Positions 11,501 to 18,859 of a stretch of 64,000 nt of DNA are shown here, one piece after another. A program made the translations under genes and the position numbers. The stretch is from Candidatus Nanoarchaeia archaeon (GTDB lineage Archaea; Nanobdellota; Nanobdellia; Woesearchaeales; WJIZ01): the NCBI GenBank assembly GCA_028279765.1, contig JANQND010000009.1, positions 1 through 64,000 of the forward strand, given 5' to 3'. The first letter of the stretch is position 1. Every line of letters begins with the position of its first letter. The notes under the pieces are model-generated. The model searched no databases. It was not told the DNA's origin and worked only from the letters and a program-made list of their open reading frames with translations.

Positions 11501-11816
11501 GCAATCTTTATATGACAAAGATGCCAATGGAAGTCCCGACCAACAAGTTTCCATAGAGATCGCAGGATCAATAATCGCTCAGGTCCCGGTTATCAACTCT
11601 ACTAATTCCACCTCTTTCTTCACCGGCCTGCTATGGGATACAGCAGATGGTGGAGCTGAATACGGTGGTTCGCAGGACTTAGTCTTCGTTACCCGCATTA
11701 ACGCATCCCAAATTGGTGCTTATGGTCAATACGACTACGAAATCCGCCTCCCTTTCTCTTTGAAATCACTTACCGGTTCTATCGACCTGGTAAAGCGGAT
11801 CGATGAAGTAAAGTAA
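2502..11816 (+). CDS. giant multidomain secreted cell-surface protein, 3104 aa
   Basis: Basic N terminus (MGGRVKKNKK) and signal/TM helix at about 11-30; no C-terminal anchor. Modules in order: unknown N-terminal beta region with a PVRW motif (45-250); charged coiled coil and Ser/Asn-rich linker (260-330); beta domain (340-560); three tandem C1q/TNF-like jelly-roll repeats (about 575-1000), each with a Y-K/E-x-x-Y strand, Y-T-R and a late 'L..GD.l.l' strand; two Ig-like double repeats beginning DFPxFxNxxVNDTLLGQNE (1005-1420); then a unit of one Ig-like domain plus a roughly 365-residue propeller-like module (1425-1880), further Ig-like domains, and a second copy of that whole unit (2355-2810); a CARDB domain (about 2813-2925); and a 180-residue end. 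Asn-X-Ser/Thr sites are extremely dense, as in glycosylated archaeal surface proteins. Likely adhesion or cell-cell contact; inference only. Confidence 0.8.
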   Translation: MGGRVKKNKKILITIVLAFLTLALLSSPFFAQPLLAHFALAEIPAKDPLQLIIPQLSENNFVLSYHPQATILNTTPINFTFNEAVVWNASIEHKGEVSHIIYQTPPVYKEVTKRNTSSHWTKSITLFSSYEDFYENILVEEEIPHAQNISISPQLPFSLTNQSTILITLDHLIGSQTIAISGIHPPKSKERQLIQLPANIGEPVRWVQRYNLTKSAKNTSVLLPKGAFNISLRSGIESIRGEKSEVFPEDKIVIVEQGQDQNISSTLSQYQKKMSSIREERKKKTEEIRSQRQNENQTIVQKVSSFFNNPLSSSDSNNPDSNSQTASDLSAENLSDISPLQLKVPDNLTNYQIEYSTEAPLVSEHNISSLKKRITISSDLHYQNITSYTFIPESDSKRVQLFWVTNGTRIRMNNLILNDTNNNSLIDRVEWITPHLSNQTFEIEIMVLNMQSFPTVGGKWDVEFETSGRANLTIQAISGTSWTNQHPQDTQKPDLQFITLSCNGTVQNYTWINDTLFVEEYYCPAQSKESSVVLTSGKHHLEFDFGGIKAYANNFASDTTYNVSQIYQQTTGEIIPDENTAEPISINLSARTVVDPGFTHEQIAEPIHLTVNETDLYKISYSCVFEDLTINNRQIVTSWVEINNVTEIKPSRTYCYTRENGANEDRCSTGGVFLASLNAGDVLDLNARVQRQQASGTTGTHDDCWLYAQRVKNNVAQIYDSNGGQTFTEAADTTISLDAQTFVNTNTFGADLSNYYINVSKNGWYKIYYHACVDSGPQNNRATPQTYIRKSGEKLTPSDTFSYTRNNGDGEYNCQQGSLLYNLSAGDYIDIRQGKNSTQTTNGQSTLLANTSWLLIERIPHSNVLMVYDNGTQTIANSAAMSFENTYYLGTSYEHAPSSSIIAINQSGLYEVAYSLSWYDNHAGGRRIVCTHLERNSVTVRPSQQCDYTRGTAGNGLSTVGGNLLVNVTGNDTLELVTTRFNSNTNTQENAVWISVVPVRQENTDFPQFSNPEVNDTLLGQNEYARFNVTAFDSTYELAFVNATIATSNYSLTKASGNSDEWSYNWQCTASSKTVNLSYLIAEDNAEPTTINDTPVSGITLECDAIAPQIINASINASSLVPLNTVVKVNASVTDAELNLNQVYVTVFPPAEAAYNISVAQNADEFYNGSVNLTKGGQWIFEFHANDIVGNDATVAQAKDLLQNAYIEVSSSGDTDFPYFGNAQVNDTLLGQNEIARFSIDVFDASSGIDYANATIESTMRNLIAGSGNQWYYDYQCSSSNTGVNFTYAGANDTAGNWNDTLITGVGLECDASAPTISNARINHSSEAPLNSVAKVNATITDTENNIANAYLQIVPPFTAAFNVSLQQSGSEFFNETILLNESGNWTFTFFANDTAQNDAASVIAQDLSGNSYLEVDDPLNPKVMDTAPFAASTYFVSQTVLLQANVTDNFAVNSVQVNITLPNGTISQLTLANGTGNSYNNSFVPLLPGTHNVTFIARDPSGNENASETTTFISFDRSEDVSVMPLTQTSYIIAWADLNRILLEKRHTNGTILVNRIIVDDTATDFSRVDLTPISETQFLLGWIDGASEHATIARYNANLALLNGPTDIETTLNNDRVDISVDVMSDTLSAVSWVDDGESDYDVRLWNHNTWLSAGSEYAVDTALSEDATRQNLISTVALNETRLSHLWFDENGGQSVRIEVTDGTQTISTNNIVINTSNGALTKVGSAALRNMQVAYLWFNDLGDDIYIGVDDWTGDIRTVVQEPYIIDSNPGVSRGVSVAEVTSGIESQFVAAWHDNNAGNIQAAVYNASGGQVTAPFEITDQPHGTYGLLDVASSVSLRSVQLCENTFVIAYTNSSEDLETKGYNTDGSPWNGTCTDLSPPQVTLLAPADATADTSFSPANITFSCQATDGFTLQNISLYITNSQNTSFALNQTNTTSASIIAANWTVPLYNGNYTWNCRAYDSSSNHAWGAQNYSLTVDYANRPPYWSNNQTGIVSGYSASQQSAFNITWQDEFAVSSVFFESNYSGTSQNYTMTNLAGDVYGYSSILPAGSFYWRSHANDSHNAFNETYDWNFSISKASTVLSLASNETFTVLNQTSTNVSCSADNPVVNISLYRDDTLLGTAINNIVSDIQTFNVGSYNYVCNTTGNQNYTSSSSLDTLEVTVKNISICSLSFAPAASLTYGSELNVSCNCTNDQAAFALYRNGTNITSQIGTNITLAAADYAYVCNVTSTGNWTAGSNSTTVSIAKQPSIVNLTINQSDVDFAQDITFDANLSCTLINPSGSETIVLAQGASIINNDTSPVSNVSSFSSIATHLINCSYEGNQNYTSIFDALFVNATDNLAPNVFDLQPAIGSTYQVSETIEIAANVTDNYMVDSVMANITYPNGTTVQLNLTNASVRFNTSFKPLLAGNYSVVFIANDSAANSNQSAHTDFTATDISEDVAIAPLDNTTFAIAWVNTREILLELRQVNGTSLRRTIIDTDGGDFSRIDLIAVNATHVLAAWLDGINEDLEIALFDDNLNMLQGPQAMDTQLGNTGGEDRGDVSVTLLSGSIAGIGWVDDDEGDYDFILWNYVLWSSAGSELGIDTVMAEDATRQNFISNVAINETHISHIWFDENPPWTISAALSDGSSILMSQTTLNTTNGAVSKVGSTQLRDNKVAYAWFEDLNNDIYIGVDRFINQSRTIIREPYIIDSNAGTSQGITVGEINQGSRSLFAVAWHDAASTDIKAAVYDDEGNEYTAPFVVSDDPDNTYRLMDLASANTLRNTGTCQDHFLIAFTNSSDVLAIKAYQSNGSRWNGTCTDTTAADLIITNITFSAYDSEEGQNITAHINVSNQGTDQSQPTTLQINYSLWNSTWLLNDSAQLDLVSLAVNQHTLVNYSFSASPGTYRILSHADNGSTIAEENETNNLFAVNYTTSAWQTFYGSYDDYDLALRGSQNDSFKLWDVNPPLGNIYYSDEDASYNPSDLQPLNGTNDLQQADSVLGMTYFDDSLQSLYDKDANGSPDQQVSIEIAGSIIAQVPVINSTNSTSFFTGLLWDTADGGAEYGGSQDLVFVTRINASQIGAYGQYDYEIRLPFSLKSLTGSIDLVKRIDEVK
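6774..8140 (+). repeat. Ig + propeller-like coding repeat, copy 1
   Basis: This encodes residues about 1425-1880 of the giant protein: an Ig-like domain (NVTDNFAV...) then a module with SEDV, AWADLNRILLE, FSRVDL, GWIDG, WVDDGESDYD, SEDATRQN, HLWFDEN, REPYIIDSN-like and WHDN motifs, ending PWNGTCTD. The same order of motifs recurs at 9564-10930, so this is a large in-gene duplication that has diverged. Confidence 0.75.
9564..10930 (+). repeat. Ig + propeller-like coding repeat, copy 2
   Basis: This encodes residues about 2355-2810. It matches copy 1 motif by motif: NVTDNYMV, SEDVAIAPL, AWVNTREILLE, FSRIDL, AWLDG, WVDDDEGDYD, AEDATRQN, HIWFDEN, REPYIIDSN, AWHDA and WNGTCTD. Repeated short blades ending in small hydrophobic/Trp strands suggest a beta-propeller, but I cannot name the family. 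Confidence 0.75.
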
Positions 11817-11895
11817 GGCAGTGAAGTTCGTATAACCAGGGATAAAAACACGCTATTCAGTATATCTTTTCATATACTAGGGTAATAAAATCAAT

Positions 11896-11910
11896 ACATT
11901 TATAAACATA
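11896..11910 (+). promoter_or_regulatory. TATA box of the 12 kb surface gene
   Basis: ACATTTATAAACATA in an AT-rich gap ahead of the gene at 11970. It would place transcription start near 11930 and leave a leader of about 40 nt. A GAGAG stretch just before the ATG could act as ribosome site. This suggests that the downstream surface genes (11970-18256) form a separate transcription unit from the giant gene. Confidence 0.5.
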
Positions 11911-11969
11911 ATTTCTCATTTATCCTATAAACAGCCTTTCGGACAAACGAAAACGTAAATGAGAGAAAA

Positions 11970-13589
11970 ATGATACTAGGAAAGGTAATGGTCATAGTAG
12001 TTGCCTCAGTACTGCTAAGTATAGTTGCCTACGCAGATAACATTAGCATCCGATCGGGACATTCTTACTATGCCAAGCTGGAAGCTATATCGGAAACCCT
12101 TCACTGGGCAGGATTAATTGTGAATCACAATACCAATTCGCTCTCGGAGAGTACTTCCTGGTTTGCATCCATGACCCTCAATACCCCTGTTATTTCCTCT
12201 ACGCAGTTCGCAGGAGATAATCTCAAAGATGGCCAACACTACTATGCAGCAATGGTCTCTGACACCCTATCACTAAGCTTAATCAAAAACGTAAGCTCCA
12301 CAGATTTAGAAGAATCAAACATGTTTGATCAGGGAAACTTCTCCACCTTCTACCCAAGCTACTCCTTAATGAAAGATAGCCCCAACGGAACATTTTGCTG
12401 CAGCACAGAACAGATTACTATCAGTGGAACAAATTTTACGGCATTCAAAATAACACAACAATCAAACGTCGAATACTATCTTCTCAAGTATGGGGAGGGC
12501 ACGGGAACTCCCTTGTTTATCGTCCCTATCAAAGATGCAACGTGCTATAACAGCACTGCCTGTGTATCCCAGTTTCTTCTTCCGATCAGCGATGAATCCT
12601 ATTATTTCTATGCCTTGAGTGCATTCCCCTCTTACCAGTACACAGTATATGTAGATGGTGCGCAAACCAGCACGATTTCTCAGACTGCCCTGCCCTATAA
12701 TGTAACGATTGATGTGGTTAATGCAGTAACATCTCAGCCTGCTCCAAATGTCTCTATTGTTGTTGGGGAGGATGACGGGCAGAATCTCTTTATACCATAT
12801 CGCCTCTCAGGATATATCTCAGAATCTTACTCTGTTGGGCTCACTGACGGTAGCGGAAGAGAAACCTTTCTTGTCGCACCTACGGTCTATCCAAGCATTA
12901 CTAACTACAGCCTTTACGTCGGTGTTATCAACAACGGTATCATCGGCAGCAAGCAGGAAATCACTATTACACAAAAGGACTCATTAGTGCAGCAAAGCAA
13001 GCCACTCACACCTTCATCTCTTTTTGACAATGCAAAAGTTTCAGTCAATGCGATGAACCAGATAAATAGTTTCCTTTTCCAGTGGTCAAGCCAGCTTCTG
13101 CAGGCCAAAAAATTTACTGTCGTATATGAACTGAACTCAAACAGTTTTACGGTAGTCGACCACGTATCCGGCGGCTCCAACATGACCTTGAAGACCGGTG
13201 CACCAAATGTGGTAACTCTCAGTGTAACCAGCGGCGGAATTCCTCAATCTGGCTATAACGGAAGAATAAAAGAACAGGGGGGATACCTGATTATGAACCC
13301 CTACACCGCATCATCCCCCTTTACTGCAAAAACACGGGTAGGGCGCCAGCTAGTGCCTACATTAACGGAATTCATAGTTACGCCAACCAGTCTGGGAACC
13401 ATCCAGCCAAACATTACCTTCGAAGTAGTCGATAGCACCGGAAGCACTGTTGACACCCTGACAGCATACATAGACCCCAGCCTGAACATCGTATCAGGGG
13501 GAGCATTTTACAATAATGATTTGCTCAAAACAGTCGTCAATGCAATGAACTCCGTTCTTAGTTCATTGTATTATTCGCTGAATAACTAG
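11970..13589 (+). CDS. secreted protein, possible S-layer or surface component
   Basis: 539 residues. A signal peptide (MILGKVMVIVVASVLLSIVAYA) leads to a mature start near DNISIRSGHSYY. The body is beta-rich, with several N-glycosylation sequons, few cysteines (for example FCCS near 150 and CYNSTAC near 195), an Ig-like/peptidase-regulatory-like middle (NVTIDVVNAVTSQPAPNVSI) and a C-terminal part ending SSLYYSLNN with no membrane anchor. The ending VVNAMNSVLSSLYYSLNN resembles that of the next protein (VMDLVYQTFSNFLQTLLS): an amphipathic C-terminal helix in both. It has its own TATA box. Family not recognised; the pair may be co-exported surface subunits. Confidence 0.6.
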   Translation: MILGKVMVIVVASVLLSIVAYADNISIRSGHSYYAKLEAISETLHWAGLIVNHNTNSLSESTSWFASMTLNTPVISSTQFAGDNLKDGQHYYAAMVSDTLSLSLIKNVSSTDLEESNMFDQGNFSTFYPSYSLMKDSPNGTFCCSTEQITISGTNFTAFKITQQSNVEYYLLKYGEGTGTPLFIVPIKDATCYNSTACVSQFLLPISDESYYFYALSAFPSYQYTVYVDGAQTSTISQTALPYNVTIDVVNAVTSQPAPNVSIVVGEDDGQNLFIPYRLSGYISESYSVGLTDGSGRETFLVAPTVYPSITNYSLYVGVINNGIIGSKQEITITQKDSLVQQSKPLTPSSLFDNAKVSVNAMNQINSFLFQWSSQLLQAKKFTVVYELNSNSFTVVDHVSGGSNMTLKTGAPNVVTLSVTSGGIPQSGYNGRIKEQGGYLIMNPYTASSPFTAKTRVGRQLVPTLTEFIVTPTSLGTIQPNITFEVVDSTGSTVDTLTAYIDPSLNIVSGGAFYNNDLLKTVVNAMNSVLSSLYYSLNN

Positions 13590-13621
13590 CCCCAAAAAAC
13601 GATAAAAAAGAAACGGAAAAG

Positions 13622-15406
13622 ATGAAAAAAATCAAAACGAAAAAAGCCAAACTATCGCTCCTCACATTCGTTGCGCTATTAGCAGGTATTTTCATTACTA
13701 TCATTCCTCACGCATACGCACCGTCGGCACAATTTACTAACGATCAGGATATGTACTTTACGGGATCAAGCTCTGATCCGGGAACAGTGTATCAGGATGC
13801 AATTGACGGAAACCAGGATATAGGAATTCAGCTCTGTGATGTTGGTCAGCGTTATGTCGGGGCATTCTATGCACTTAATGCAGGAGGATCATGGGTATAT
13901 GAGCTCGTTTCATACAACTCTTTCAGTAATGCACTCGCACTGACAGATAGCGATGTGGGAGGAGGCTGCTATGAGGTAACTGAAGGCTTTCTTACCATCT
14001 CACCCTCAGAACTCACAACACCTGACCCAGATATTAGAAAAGCAGCCTTCCCTGGAAAAGTATACATCGGCTATGCAACCAGTGCAAACCCCGGAACAGT
14101 CTCAGATTTTGTATTTGGCGGCAGCAACGCCCAGTTGCTGGGCGACTACTCTTTTACCAGAAGTTTCGATGAATCAACAAGGCAGGTAACCATTCAAACT
14201 CCAACGATCAGCTTTCAAACTTCATCCGGTTCCTTTGCAAAAACAGCCTCAGACTCTGATTTTGGTATCTCCGGAGACCGCAGGCTGGTCATCGGTTTTT
14301 GCGATGATACTGATGGCCTCTCGTGCAATGCCGGAAGCGTATTCTCCTCCTCCTCCTTCCCTGCTATTTTTAATACAGGACTCACGGCAGGCCAGGTCAA
14401 CGATCAGAATACCTATACAAAATACGTAGTCATCAATGGACTGGGAAAACAAATGTGCATAGGATCGAATCTAAAGACCAGTATCAGCAGTGTAAATCCA
14501 AGTCCGGTATACTATAGTCAGAATTTAGTTATTAATTATACTATCACCAATCCACTTGACACCCCTGACGAAAACGAGGGGGGAAACGTCGGTGTTACCT
14601 CCTCCTTTGATGTGAGGGTGACGATCTATAACTCCAGCCAAAGCAGCCAGATTGTCTATTCCTCAACTGAAACCGTAACCGACGACGTCGCCTCTTCAGG
14701 GTCAGTCTCCAAAAGCATTACCTGGCCTGCCAACGCTCCAAGCGGATCATACACCGCGAAAATTGAAGTGGACGTCAATTCGGATATCACGGAATGCAAC
14801 GAGGCTGACAATAGCGACACAGAAAATTTCCAGTTGCTTCCGGTAACCATCCCCGAAGTCTATATTGACGGAACACAGACAGACTTTTTTGCGTATCCAA
14901 ACGCACCGTACAACCTCTCATTTCATTTCAAAAATTCAGACAATCAGACGTTGAGGAATGCGAATATCACGCTAATTGAGCAGAACGGCTTAGTAATCTC
15001 TGCACCTACGCAGATCTATAATCGCAGCACTGGTGTAGCATCAACAGAAAAGGATGGAATTAAGGCACAAACACGAATTGACTTCCAGACAGATTATTCT
15101 GGAAACTCTTCATTCACCTTTATCCCTACCTACAATAAGCTGTATTCCCCGCAATATAATTACACTGAACTTGCAGATTATATCGGGTCGTACTCTCTTT
15201 ACTTTCAGGGGGTAGATGAATCCGGCTCAAATCTTGCTTTCATTGAAAACGGGGTGCTGACAACTATATACGAACTCAACATTACCAATACCAGTTATTC
15301 TGGAAGCTTTGCCGGAAAAGGCATTGCTAACGAGCAAATGGTCTCGCAGGTGATGGACCTAGTCTATCAGACATTCTCCAACTTCCTGCAGACCCTGCTC
15401 TCCTGA
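13622..15406 (+). CDS. secreted protein with CARDB-type domain
   Basis: 594 residues, 32 bp after the preceding gene. Signal peptide: a Lys-rich start (MKKIKTKKAK) then a hydrophobic core ending near HAYA. A middle region (about residues 285-405) reads as a CARDB-type cell-adhesion domain: alternating strands, 'YTITNP', 'SGSYTAKIEVDVNSDITECNEADN', the last part being the typical CARDB end. Before it lies a 250-residue beta domain with conserved Cys pairs; after it an Ig-like part and an amphipathic C-terminal helix. No membrane anchor. Probably an extracellular structural or adhesive protein co-transcribed with its neighbours. Confidence 0.65.
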   Translation: MKKIKTKKAKLSLLTFVALLAGIFITIIPHAYAPSAQFTNDQDMYFTGSSSDPGTVYQDAIDGNQDIGIQLCDVGQRYVGAFYALNAGGSWVYELVSYNSFSNALALTDSDVGGGCYEVTEGFLTISPSELTTPDPDIRKAAFPGKVYIGYATSANPGTVSDFVFGGSNAQLLGDYSFTRSFDESTRQVTIQTPTISFQTSSGSFAKTASDSDFGISGDRRLVIGFCDDTDGLSCNAGSVFSSSSFPAIFNTGLTAGQVNDQNTYTKYVVINGLGKQMCIGSNLKTSISSVNPSPVYYSQNLVINYTITNPLDTPDENEGGNVGVTSSFDVRVTIYNSSQSSQIVYSSTETVTDDVASSGSVSKSITWPANAPSGSYTAKIEVDVNSDITECNEADNSDTENFQLLPVTIPEVYIDGTQTDFFAYPNAPYNLSFHFKNSDNQTLRNANITLIEQNGLVISAPTQIYNRSTGVASTEKDGIKAQTRIDFQTDYSGNSSFTFIPTYNKLYSPQYNYTELADYIGSYSLYFQGVDESGSNLAFIENGVLTTIYELNITNTSYSGSFAGKGIANEQMVSQVMDLVYQTFSNFLQTLLS

Positions 15407-15428
15407 TCGTATAGAAAGGCATAGAATC

Positions 15429-17882
15429 ATGAAAAAAAGAATAGTGCGGGTGGTCTTGCTTATGGTAGTATTTCTTGCTCTGCTCGTTCAGGCTCATGCA
15501 CTTATCAATGCATCCCTGCTCTCCTATAACAACTCTGAGATTGACTATCTGCGCTATGACCGTTCCGATTCTTATGACCAGGGGCTGCGCTATGGAAGCG
15601 ACTCCTATATGGATCATACAAGAACCAACCCGGATGCATTTTTGTATCTTTGCCATCCTAATCTTTCAGTTGGTCACAAAGCTGATCTTGCCTACACGAG
15701 CTTTAGTGGCAACCTAACACAAAGCCTTCTTCAGTTCCTGCCACAGATTCATCAGGTACAGTCAGAAAGTGATCCTAATGGAACCTATTATTGTACGACT
15801 ATTGATGTTGATCTATCAAGCAGTAAGTCTCTTTTTCCGGGTCTCATCCAACCCCTGTTTTGGCAGGGTAACATTTCCTACTCCTCATTCCCCTACCTCT
15901 CGCAGCGGTTAAACGGGTCTTATGATATCGGCATAACTATTGAAGGCCCTCCCAAAACATTCTATCTCTCTGCATCTACGGTCTATGATGAGAATGAGCA
16001 GGAAATTAGTAAAAGTGCACCCCAGCTGCTCTTCTCGATAGTCAACGGGTCGAACCATTCCATTATGGAAAAAAGGGTTTCTCCTCGGGAGCAGTTGGCA
16101 TACTCCGGCCAGATTCTGGGCGGAGAAAAGGTCTACGTAAACGGTATGCTTTCCTTAGAAATTCAGACCGTCCAGCCTTGCAGTGAAATCAATGAATCAG
16201 GATACTATATTCTCAATGCCAGCCTCTATAACCACAGTCAGAGCTGTTTTACGCTCAATAACACCCAGGATATCTCCATCAATTTTGGAGATGAGCTTAT
16301 TGATGGAGATGACAGCCTCAACGGAAGTAAGCAGGAAGGGGTGTGCTCAATCACCATTGAAAACTCAAAGAATATAACCCTAGAAAACCTGCAGACCCAG
16401 CAATTCTATAATGGCTTATGCATAACAAACAGCACCGTCAATTTATTCGGAATAGGGTCTGTAGAAAACATTAATGGTGCGCAGATCAGTAGTAGTGTAG
16501 TGACTATCTCAAATGTTCTCTTCAGAAACAACAATACTGATATCAGCGCTACTAACAGCTCAAGAGTTACATTAGTAAATGTAAGTGTAGACACTGCGCA
16601 GATCAGCTCGGAGTTTACAGATTCATCAATTAAAGGAATTTCGGCCCCTCCAAACCCCCCCTCTTCTTCTCTATCAGATATTAACCAATGGATAGAGTAC
16701 ACCAGCACGGGAAACGAGTCATGGGCGCAAATAAGCTTTCACTATCCGAAAGACATTCCAAATAATGTCATTGCCGACAACATCTCTATCTACAAATACA
16801 ATGGGACGTATGAGCGATACAACCAGTCTCTCATCAATGAAACAGACAATTCAACATACCAGGTAGAGCAGCAAGACTGGATAAATGGCAACTGGACTCA
16901 GCTCTACACCATTATTTCCCCATCAGATAGCCTGATTATCGGGCCAAACATTTCTTCATTTTCTGTCTTTGCTCCTTTTGGCTTTGAAGGAGATCCCGAA
17001 CCGGAGCCGGACCCTACTCCTGAGCCGGTGTCTGTAAGTTCTCCTAGCGCAGGATCAGGCGGAGGAGGTGGGGCCACCCCGTCGAGAATAGGCCAAAAAG
17101 AGCTGCCAAGATTCGCTGAAGCAGTGGAACTGGAACTGAGCCTGCCTGACAATATTACTCTTATGCAGGGAGAAGCAGGAGAAGTAGTTTTCAATCTCAG
17201 CAATAAAGGTGAGGTTAACGCGTTCAATATAACGGTATCCCCACGGGTTCTCCGTGGATGGGACTCAACCAATGCATCAATAGCATCCCTGCTTGCCCTG
17301 AATTCAACGACAGGAACCTTTCAGATTGCACCTTATGAAAAAGCCTTGGCCCAAACCTACTATATTCCTGTATTTGTTGATATTAAAATAGCTGAAGAAC
17401 AAGTTAGGGCAATAACTCAGGTTATGAAAGTAATTGTTATTCCCAGGGGAACACTCAAGAGAATAAAAGTAATCGAGTACCCTCCGGTTATTGAAATGGA
17501 GCCCTTTTCTACCCAAACAGTATCTTTCCTGGTTGATAATATCGGCGATCTTGATCTGAAGAATGTTACTATTCAGCATGATCCCAGTGAGTGCTTAACC
17601 AATATCACCGGCTCAAACAGCATTCAAAGAGGAGAGACAAAATCATTTCTCTACACCTTTACGGTAACAGATAAAGGCGTTTGTGACTATAATATCAAGA
17701 TGTATGAAGAGGGAGAGCTGGTTGGATTTGTTCCGGTGACTTTCGTGATTGAGGAGCCTGTCCTTTGGCAGAAGGAAATAGTACGTTATTCCATTCTCCT
17801 GATTATTGTGGCCTTATGGACAGTATTAACGGTGTACATCCTGAGAAGGAAAAAAGCAAAATTCGAAGAAGAGGATCAATAG
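15429..17882 (+). CDS. membrane-anchored surface protein with beta-helix-like and PGF-pre-PGF-like regions
   Basis: 817 residues. Signal peptide ends near QAHA; a hydrophobic helix (about 785-806) is followed by a basic tail RRKKAKFEEEDQ, so this is an external protein with a C-terminal anchor. Residues about 310-400 show short repeated strands with Asn ladders (SITIENSKNITLENL), as in right-handed beta-helices. Residues about 420-520 (WIEYTSTGNE...ISSFSVFAPFG) look like the domain that precedes PGF anchors in archaeal proteins. A Pro/Glu and Gly-rich linker (about 525-560) follows, then two NEW3-like beta domains. It ends just before the next gene and shares its transcript. Confidence 0.65.
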   Translation: MKKRIVRVVLLMVVFLALLVQAHALINASLLSYNNSEIDYLRYDRSDSYDQGLRYGSDSYMDHTRTNPDAFLYLCHPNLSVGHKADLAYTSFSGNLTQSLLQFLPQIHQVQSESDPNGTYYCTTIDVDLSSSKSLFPGLIQPLFWQGNISYSSFPYLSQRLNGSYDIGITIEGPPKTFYLSASTVYDENEQEISKSAPQLLFSIVNGSNHSIMEKRVSPREQLAYSGQILGGEKVYVNGMLSLEIQTVQPCSEINESGYYILNASLYNHSQSCFTLNNTQDISINFGDELIDGDDSLNGSKQEGVCSITIENSKNITLENLQTQQFYNGLCITNSTVNLFGIGSVENINGAQISSSVVTISNVLFRNNNTDISATNSSRVTLVNVSVDTAQISSEFTDSSIKGISAPPNPPSSSLSDINQWIEYTSTGNESWAQISFHYPKDIPNNVIADNISIYKYNGTYERYNQSLINETDNSTYQVEQQDWINGNWTQLYTIISPSDSLIIGPNISSFSVFAPFGFEGDPEPEPDPTPEPVSVSSPSAGSGGGGGATPSRIGQKELPRFAEAVELELSLPDNITLMQGEAGEVVFNLSNKGEVNAFNITVSPRVLRGWDSTNASIASLLALNSTTGTFQIAPYEKALAQTYYIPVFVDIKIAEEQVRAITQVMKVIVIPRGTLKRIKVIEYPPVIEMEPFSTQTVSFLVDNIGDLDLKNVTIQHDPSECLTNITGSNSIQRGETKSFLYTFTVTDKGVCDYNIKMYEEGELVGFVPVTFVIEEPVLWQKEIVRYSILLIIVALWTVLTVYILRRKKAKFEEEDQ

Positions 17883-17887
17883 GTCAA

Positions 17888-18256
17888 ATGGAAATACCTA
17901 AATCAGTAAAGGGACTAATGAAGAAGAAGAAAAAAAAGAAAGAGGAAAAGCCGGGATCGTTATTTGATGATGTTATTGACGATATTGACCCTGATCCTGA
18001 GCAGGGTTCCTCTTCCTCCTCTTCCGATTCTGGGTCTTTTTACAATACAGAGGAGAAAAAAGTATCCGTCTCAAAGGACTCATTTTACTCTTCGGAAAAC
18101 AGCGATGACGATACTGATGAAAAGAAAAAGGAACAGGCAAAGAAAAGAAAGTTCGTCGGCAGGTTTGAATGGTGGGAATACGCCATAATAGCAGTTGAAA
18201 TCGGCCTTATCATCTACACCACTTTAGTTTTTTTCGGAGCAGTTCCTTTGTTCTGA
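17888..18256 (+). CDS. small acidic/basic C-terminally anchored protein
   Basis: 122 residues from the ATG at 17888, five bases after the stop of the surface protein; GAGGATC about 15 bases earlier, inside that gene's end, may serve as ribosome site. A longer frame from 17765 would overlap the upstream gene by over 100 bases and is not preferred. Composition: Lys-run MKKKKKKKEEK, Asp/Glu and Ser-rich low-complexity middle, second basic patch, then a single hydrophobic helix (about 97-117, EYAIIAVEIGLIIYTTLVFF) at the C terminus. The hydrophilic part is probably cytoplasmic. No family recognised; the operon position suggests service to the surface proteins. Confidence 0.6.
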   Translation: MEIPKSVKGLMKKKKKKKEEKPGSLFDDVIDDIDPDPEQGSSSSSSDSGSFYNTEEKKVSVSKDSFYSSENSDDDTDEKKKEQAKKRKFVGRFEWWEYAIIAVEIGLIIYTTLVFFGAVPLF

Positions 18257-18321
18257 AAATCATAAATCAATGCCAGGAAAATCAGCTAGGGGACAAAGGG
18301 AAAGACCGGGGTCGGGTCATT

Positions 18322-18753
18322 TCATTTCTCTGACGGAAGCATCTTCAGGACAAGCTTCAGCTTTCGTTTAATATCAACCCGCTCAAAATCACTGAGCGAC
18401 TCGTCACGATAAGAAATCAGGATCATAGTATCAAAAAAGTCAATCAGGGCATAGCGGAGCTTCTCCTCAATATCCAAGCGATCCTTAAGCTTGTTAACAA
18501 TTTCCGAGTAGGATTTCACATCAAGCTTGAACTGGTTTTTCACTCTTCTAAAAAGCTTGTTGGCAACATGGTGTACATCATGCCCGCCGTCTTTTGCAGA
18601 AAAAATATCAGTAATTTCACTTTGAATATTAATCTCTGAAAGGCTCTTGTTCATATTATGGGAAATCAGGCCCATTCTTTTATAGAAAAACCAGAGTATA
18701 ATGCTATTTACCACCGCTATAATAAATGCAATGCTTCCAATAACACTTTCCAA
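18322..18753 (-). CDS. N-terminally anchored membrane protein with helical cytoplasmic domain
   Basis: 143 residues starting with TTG at 18753, preceded by GGTGG (18762-18766). One hydrophobic helix at about 5-24 (SIAFIIAVVNSIILWFFY), then a soluble helical domain rich in Lys, Asp and Leu. No catalytic motif and no recognised family. The gene is downstream of the MoxR/DUF58/VWA operon on the same strand but has its own TATA box (18835-18846), so it may be separately controlled. Its leader holds an inverted repeat, GATAGTT (18787-18793) with AACTATC (18806-18812). Confidence 0.55.
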   Translation of the reverse strand: MESVIGSIAFIIAVVNSIILWFFYKRMGLISHNMNKSLSEINIQSEITDIFSAKDGGHDVHHVANKLFRRVKNQFKLDVKSYSEIVNKLKDRLDIEEKLRYALIDFFDTMILISYRDESLSDFERVDIKRKLKLVLKMLPSEK

Positions 18754-18786
18754 CGTCTACCACCTTTTTTTAACTGCATGAGTCAA

Positions 18787-18846
18787 GATAGTTAGCTAGA
18801 GTACCAACTATCTCTATCTATCAACAAGAAAACGGTTTTATAAATC
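18787..18846 (-). promoter_or_regulatory. promoter and leader hairpin of the 18.3 kb membrane protein
   Basis: On the minus strand GATTTATAAAACC (about 18834-18846) is a good TATA box. About 30 bases downstream is a 7-bp perfect stem, GATAGTT / AACTATC, with a 12-base loop (18787-18812), in the untranslated leader. The stem could be a regulator site or an RNA hairpin; nothing decides between them. Confidence 0.4.
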
Positions 18847-18859
18847 TTTCTAAACAGGA